Translations under genes and position numbers: made by a program
Part shown: positions 13,724-17,075 of the stretch, piece by piece
How positions within the stretch are numbered: position 1 is the stretch's first letter
How the letters are laid out: each line of letters starts with the position of its first letter
Assembly: GCF_003470665.1 (NCBI RefSeq)
Contig: NZ_QRJZ01000029.1
Coordinates: forward strand, 1 to 17,075
Length of the DNA stretch: 17,075 nt
Direction: 5' to 3'
Origin: Collinsella sp. AM17-1
GTDB taxonomy: Bacteria; Actinomycetota; Coriobacteriia; Coriobacteriales; Coriobacteriaceae
Notes under the pieces: generated by a model
Seen by the model: only the letters and a program-made list of their open reading frames with translations
Databases searched by the model: none
Told to the model about the DNA's origin: nothing

Positions 13724-14686
13724 CTACTCGTGGATGCGGGTACCGGAGAGGCCGGCCATGGTCTCGGCGGCCTTGTCCAGAGCGCCAATGATGCAGGTGC
13801 GGCCCTTGCGGGAACGAGCGAACTTGATGGCAGCACGGACCTTGGGCTCCATGGAACCCTTGCCGAACTGACCCTCGTCGGCCAGACGCTCGGCCTCGTC
13901 GGCGGTGAGGTCCTCGAGCTCCTCCTGGTTGGGCTTGCCAAAGTTGATGGCGACATGCTCAACGGCGGTCAGCAGGAACAGAACGTCGGCGTCGCAGTCC
14001 TCGGCCAGCAGCTCGCCGCCCAGGTCCTTGTCGATGACGGCGGGAACGCCCTTGTAGCAGCCCTTGTTCTCGTAGTCGCGGACGACGGGGATGCCGCCGC
14101 CACCGCAGGCGATGACGATGAACTCGTTGTCGAGCAGGTTGAGGATGGAGTCAGCCTCGACGATCTTCTTGGGATCGGGAGAAGCGACGACGCGACGCCA
14201 GCCGCGGCCGGAATCCTCGACGAAGACCTTGGAGGGATCCTCGGCCATGAACTCCTTGGCCTGCTCCTCGGTGTAGAAGGGACCGATCGGCTTAGTCGGG
14301 TTCTTGAACGCGGGATCATCCGGATCGCACTCGATCTGGGTGACGACGGTGGCGGCGTGCCAACGCTTATAGCGCTTGTGCATCTCGCGGCCGATGCCCT
14401 GCTGCAGGTGATAACCAATGTAGCCCTGGGACATGGCGCCGCACTCGGGCAGCGGCATCTCGGGGGTACCGATGGCATCGTGGGCAGCGGCGAAGGCGTT
14501 CTGGATCATGCCGACCTGCGGGCCGTTGCCGTGGGTGATGATGATCTCGTTGCCCTGCTCGATAAGACCAAGGAGAGCGTGGGCGGTGTTGCTCACGGCC
14601 TCGATCTGCTCGACGGGGTTGTTGCCGAGGGCGTTGCCGCCGAGGGCGACGACAATACGATCGGGCTTGCCAAGAGGCTTAGACAT
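13724..14686 (-). CDS. arcC: Carbamate kinase
   Basis: A 320-residue full-length carbamate kinase of the amino-acid kinase fold. It catalyses the reversible reaction ATP + carbamate (ammonia and CO2) to ADP + carbamoyl phosphate; fermenting bacteria use it to make ATP. Diagnostic blocks are VVALGGNAL (12-20), THGNGPQVG (51-59), CGGGGIPV (194-201), IDKD (218-221) and PKVRAAIKF (281-289). I chose ATG 14686 (MSKPLGK) with AAAGGA eight bases upstream; a longer in-frame start at 14722 overlaps that ribosome site. It stands alone: no arginine deiminase, ornithine or other transcarbamylase and no antiporter is adjacent. The carbamoyl phosphate must therefore come from an enzyme encoded elsewhere. 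Codon bias suggests strong expression. Its promoter must lie in the AT-rich stretch 14690-15050; I see no convincing hexamer pair. Confidence 0.96.
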   Translation of the reverse strand: MSKPLGKPDRIVVALGGNALGNNPVEQIEAVSNTAHALLGLIEQGNEIIITHGNGPQVGMIQNAFAAAHDAIGTPEMPLPECGAMSQGYIGYHLQQGIGREMHKRYKRWHAATVVTQIECDPDDPAFKNPTKPIGPFYTEEQAKEFMAEDPSKVFVEDSGRGWRRVVASPDPKKIVEADSILNLLDNEFIVIACGGGGIPVVRDYENKGCYKGVPAVIDKDLGGELLAEDCDADVLFLLTAVEHVAINFGKPNQEELEDLTADEAERLADEGQFGKGSMEPKVRAAIKFARSRKGRTCIIGALDKAAETMAGLSGTRIHE

Positions 14687-15052
14687 TGCTGGAATCCTTT
14701 CTGTAAAAGGCCTACAACCCATTAATAACCCGCGTCCGTGCGATACGCGAGTTTATTAAGGTTTATATTCTCTTTATCGCTCATTTTATTCATTTTGAAA
14801 ATACCTAAGCGGCGAACGGTCGATTTTACCCGCTCAGCGTAAAGAAGCCCAGTTCAGGCATATCTACGCCATTTACGTGCAACTTTATTTAAATAGAGCA
14901 GGGATTAGACCAGATTATGCAAACTATATCTTTGCTAAACACAAAACGGACAGCGCAATATCTTACTCGCACTATACGCGATTCTATACATTAATTTGAC
15001 GAGTATGCACCCCTGCAAAAACATGGGGCTTTTCATCCAACATAAGGGATAG
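14687..15052. other. AT-rich non-coding stretch upstream of carbamate kinase
   Basis: This 366-base interval has no credible gene and is visibly richer in A and T than the flanking genes. Nearest carbamate kinase, AACCCGCGT (14727-14735) and ACGCGAGTT (14745-14753) form a stem that pairs fully, with one G-U, only in the minus-strand RNA. TATTTAAATA at 14886-14895 is a perfect palindrome. It presumably holds the carbamate kinase promoter and leader. Confidence 0.5.
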
Positions 15053-15271
15053 CCGATCGCGCTTCACCCCGCGGCAAGCGACTGCGAGTTCGCAGTATGG
15101 AACTTTACCGTCGGCTTCTGCATGAACGCTACCGACGCCCTTTCGCTCCTGCGCGCCCAAGCAGCCGAGAACGCTAACGGCGCCACTGTCAACCTGGCCA
15201 CCCTCAACAACGGCGCCGCCAGCCTTTTCGCAAAGTACCGTGCTGGCTCGCTGGCTTTGAGGCCTAAGTGA
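15053..15271 (+). pseudogene. Orphan coding-like fragment, probable gene remnant
   Basis: After an in-frame TAG at 15050, this frame stays open for 72 codons to TGA at 15269. Codons are strongly C-ending (GCC, AAC, CTC, GGC), as in the window's well-expressed genes and unlike the AT-rich DNA on both sides. The first ATG is at 15122 with no ribosome site, leaving 49 residues (MNATDALSLLRAQAAENA...). Coding-like usage continues upstream of that ATG (DCEFAVWNFTVGFC), so the 5' part of a longer gene seems lost. I do not recognise the family. It might be a real short gene, but a remnant next to acquired DNA is more likely. Confidence 0.35.
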
Positions 15272-15279
15272 GCTTTGCT

Positions 15280-15363
15280 ATTTGCCAATTTTTGTATGAT
15301 TTGGGTCAAATCTATTTGTCAATTTTTGTATGATTAGGGGCAAATCTATTTGCCAATTTTTGT
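15280..15363 (+). repeat. 34-base tandem repeats before the ATPase gene
   Basis: Two full units (15280-15313 and 15314-15347) differ at three positions. A third copy (from 15348) matches for 16 bases, then diverges into the ATPase ribosome site. Units begin ATTTGYCAATTTTTGT and end with GKCAAATCT, so their ends (ATTTGCC and GGCAAAT) can pair. Each full unit contains TATGAT, a -10-like hexamer. The block ends 15 bases before the ATPase start codon, suggesting an operator or promoter array. There are no unique spacers, so it is not CRISPR. Confidence 0.8.
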
Positions 15364-15378
15364 CAATGAGGTGTTTTA

Positions 15379-16740
15379 ATGCTACGCCGCAAAGTCACTG
15401 ATAGGCTTTTGAGCTGGAAGAATAACTCCCATAAGGCCCTGCTTGTTACCGGTGCGCGTCAGATTGGCAAGAGCTATGCGATTCGCGCGTTTGGAAAGAG
15501 CAACTACGCTTCGTATTATGAGGTCAATCTGCTACTTGATGCCGAGGCAAGAGACGTACTTGTTGGCGCTAAGAACTCCATTGACTTCATCAACCGTGTG
15601 GCCCTTCTTGCGGATGCACCGCTTGTTGAAGGAGACACGCTTATCTTCGTCGATGAGATTCAGGAGTATCCGCAGATCGTTACACTTATGAAGGCGCTGG
15701 TCGAGGACGGACGCTTTAGCTATGTCTTCTCGGGGTCTATGCTTGGGACTGAGTTTAAGGGGATCTCTTCTTTTCCGGTAGGGTATGTCGAGCACATTGT
15801 TATGCGGCCGATGGATTTTGAAGAGTTTTGTTGGGCAAACAGCGTCAGCGAGAATGTGCTTGCAGACATCCGCAGCTGCCTTGTCGAGAGGCGTCCCGTC
15901 GAAAATTTTATTCATGAGGCGATGCTCAAAAACTTTAGAGCCTATATCGTTTGCGGCGGCATGCCGGAGGTCGTTCAGAACTATATCGATTCGGGCTATT
16001 CGCTCGTGAGAACGCGTGAGCTTCAAATTCAGCTAGTCGATCAGTACAAAAGCGATATCTCTAAATATGCATCGACTCGAGCGTTTAACGTTCGCTCCAT
16101 TTTCGAGCAAATTCCCGTTCAGCTTGAGGCGGAGTCCCATCGCTTTATCGTCTCGTCTCTAGGCGAGGGAGCTCGTCTTCAAAAATACGAGCAGGATTTC
16201 CTATGGCTGGTGAACGCAGGCGTTGGATTGATGGTCCCCCAGGTGACGGAGGCACGAAGTCCTCTCAAGAGGACGGAGAAAACGACGGCCTTTAAACTAT
16301 ACGAGTCCGATACAGGTATGCTCGCATCGCGGTATCCCGGCAGCACGGCACGCGCCGTCTACCTTGACATGAAAACCCCCAACCTCGGCGGCCTCTATGA
16401 GAACGTGGTCGCACAGGAACTCGTTGCCCTCGGAGCAGATACGTGGTACTACCAAACGCGTGAGGTCGGTGAAGTCGACTTTGTAATCGAAGGTGCCCGC
16501 GGGCATGTTGTCCCAATCGAAGTCAAATCGGGCAAGAAAGTTCGAGCACATGCAGCCCTCGACCGTTTGATGAGTGTGGGCGAGTACAAAATTCCCGAGG
16601 CCGTTGTGCTGAGCCACGAAAACCTTTGCAAAGAGGGCAAGATCCTTTACGTTCCAATCTATATGACATTCTGTCTCGATGAGTTTATGGAAAAGGACGA
16701 CCCCAACAACGATTTCTCGTTTGCACCCATATCTCTCTAG
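15379..16740 (+). CDS. AAA_14/DUF4143 ATPase with nuclease-like C-terminal domain
   Basis: A 453-residue P-loop ATPase. The N-terminal AAA_14 domain carries Walker A G25-ARQIGK-S32 and Walker B LIFVDEIQ with D92-E93. A sensor-like SGSMLG follows. The C-terminal DUF4143 half contains GEVDFVIE...PIEVKSGK with D367, E381 and K383, the pattern of a PD-(D/E)xK-like fold; whether it cuts DNA is unknown. Proteins of this kind are very common in gut bacteria and archaea, often as lone, repeatedly transferred genes of unknown role. GAGG lies seven bases before the ATG. Base use is more A/T-rich and less C-ending than the neighbours, consistent with horizontal acquisition. Directly upstream are 34-base tandem repeats that may regulate it. 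I see no terminator with a T run after the stop. Confidence 0.9.
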   Translation: MLRRKVTDRLLSWKNNSHKALLVTGARQIGKSYAIRAFGKSNYASYYEVNLLLDAEARDVLVGAKNSIDFINRVALLADAPLVEGDTLIFVDEIQEYPQIVTLMKALVEDGRFSYVFSGSMLGTEFKGISSFPVGYVEHIVMRPMDFEEFCWANSVSENVLADIRSCLVERRPVENFIHEAMLKNFRAYIVCGGMPEVVQNYIDSGYSLVRTRELQIQLVDQYKSDISKYASTRAFNVRSIFEQIPVQLEAESHRFIVSSLGEGARLQKYEQDFLWLVNAGVGLMVPQVTEARSPLKRTEKTTAFKLYESDTGMLASRYPGSTARAVYLDMKTPNLGGLYENVVAQELVALGADTWYYQTREVGEVDFVIEGARGHVVPIEVKSGKKVRAHAALDRLMSVGEYKIPEAVVLSHENLCKEGKILYVPIYMTFCLDEFMEKDDPNNDFSFAPISL

Positions 16741-16770
16741 GTCATCTGAGTCCGCAAGCCAGCCCCCACG

Positions 16771-16900
16771 CCCAAAGTACTGCGCCTTTCGCGCCAAAGG
16801 CGCGAAACAGCACTGGGGCAGCAGAAGGCCACAATCAGCTAGCCCTCCATGCCCAAAGTGGCGCGTGGTTTCGCGGCCACGCCGCGAAACAGCGACCGGG
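16771..16900. repeat. Two diverged copies of a hairpin element, 81 bases apart
   Basis: CCCAAAGT begins copy one at 16771 and copy two at 16852. Copy one holds TTTCGCGCC-AAA-GGCGCGAAA (16787-16807), a perfect 9-bp hairpin; copy two holds GTTTCGCGG-CCACG-CCGCGAAAC (16868-16890), also perfect. Both continue as GCGAAACAGC. The stems differ at several bases yet keep full pairing, which suggests selection on structure. No T run follows either. The remaining sequence to 17075 contains only a short GCGGA/TCCGC pair (16984-16996) and no gene I can support. Confidence 0.6.
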
Positions 16901-17075
16901 ACAAGGCACCCCCACAGCCACGTCCTTCATTCAGCCCCACAATCCGAGGACGTAGTCGTAGCAGGATCTGAGGGCTAACCTTCGCGGACACTCCGCAGGA
17001 CGAAAGAACCCCCGCCGCACGTTGAACTGCGCCCCAATTCTTGGACGGGCTAATAAGCGGCCTACGCCGCACATA

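Noticed and set aside
13730..14725. 331-codon plus-strand frame opposite carbamate kinase
   Set aside because: Same antisense effect; the minus strand encodes an unmistakable full-length carbamate kinase.
15064..15309. 81-codon minus-strand frame over the orphan fragment
   Set aside because: The plus-strand frame shows the codon bias; the minus-strand frame runs on into the tandem repeats and has no ribosome site.
15280..15363. CRISPR-like direct repeats
   Set aside because: The units are contiguous with no unique spacers, and there are no cas genes.

Overview
The window is bacterial chromosomal DNA of fairly high GC content. Gene families, codon use and gene density best fit a gut Coriobacteriia of the Collinsella type: LytS/LytTR two-component pairs, carbamate kinase with an APC permease, and short structured intergenic repeats. 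This taxonomic call is inference; there is no rRNA or other marker here. Eleven of the thirteen gene or gene-fragment entries have recognisable families. There is no transposase, tRNA, rRNA or CRISPR array.

Left half (about 200-9000), all on the minus strand. An operon runs right to left: GT-A glycosyltransferase (4113-2926), LytS-type histidine kinase (2929-1586, ATGA overlap with the glycosyltransferase), LytTR response regulator (1513-797), then a YfcE-like phosphodiesterase (709-242) that may have its own promoter. Upstream lies a UMF1/Atg22-like MFS transporter (5544-4285) and a zinc-dependent phospholipase C-like protein (6709-5765). Above these is a second, paralogous LytS/LytTR pair (kinase 8966-7575, regulator 7536-6802). 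In both sensor operons the first gene starts only a few tens of bases after a strong hairpin-plus-T terminator of the preceding gene.

Middle (9078-14686). A catabolic-looking set holds an APC amino-acid permease (11938-10487), a metal-dependent amidohydrolase (10355-9078) and, separately, a carbamate kinase (14686-13724). The permease has a leader of about 240 bases with six inverted repeats. Between permease and carbamate kinase, on the plus strand, is a membrane-anchored C39-like cysteine peptidase (12295-13296) with a long disordered basic N-terminus.

Repeats and right end. The convergent gap between peptidase and carbamate kinase holds a roughly 300-base composite: three 27-base REP-like units (two direct, one inverted) bracketing three tandem copies of a 61-62-base quasi-palindromic unit. 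Upstream of carbamate kinase is an AT-rich non-coding stretch, then an orphan coding-like fragment, then two full 34-base direct repeats and a partial third placed directly before an AAA_14/DUF4143 ATPase (15379-16740) whose base use differs from its neighbours. The last 335 bases are non-coding, with two diverged copies of a hairpin element 81 bases apart.

How it fits together (inference): the left half looks like envelope sensing and carbohydrate or phospholipid metabolism under two LytSR switches. The middle looks like uptake and hydrolysis of a small amide or dipeptide, with carbamoyl phosphate to ATP conversion nearby. The right end looks like accessory DNA rich in repeats.
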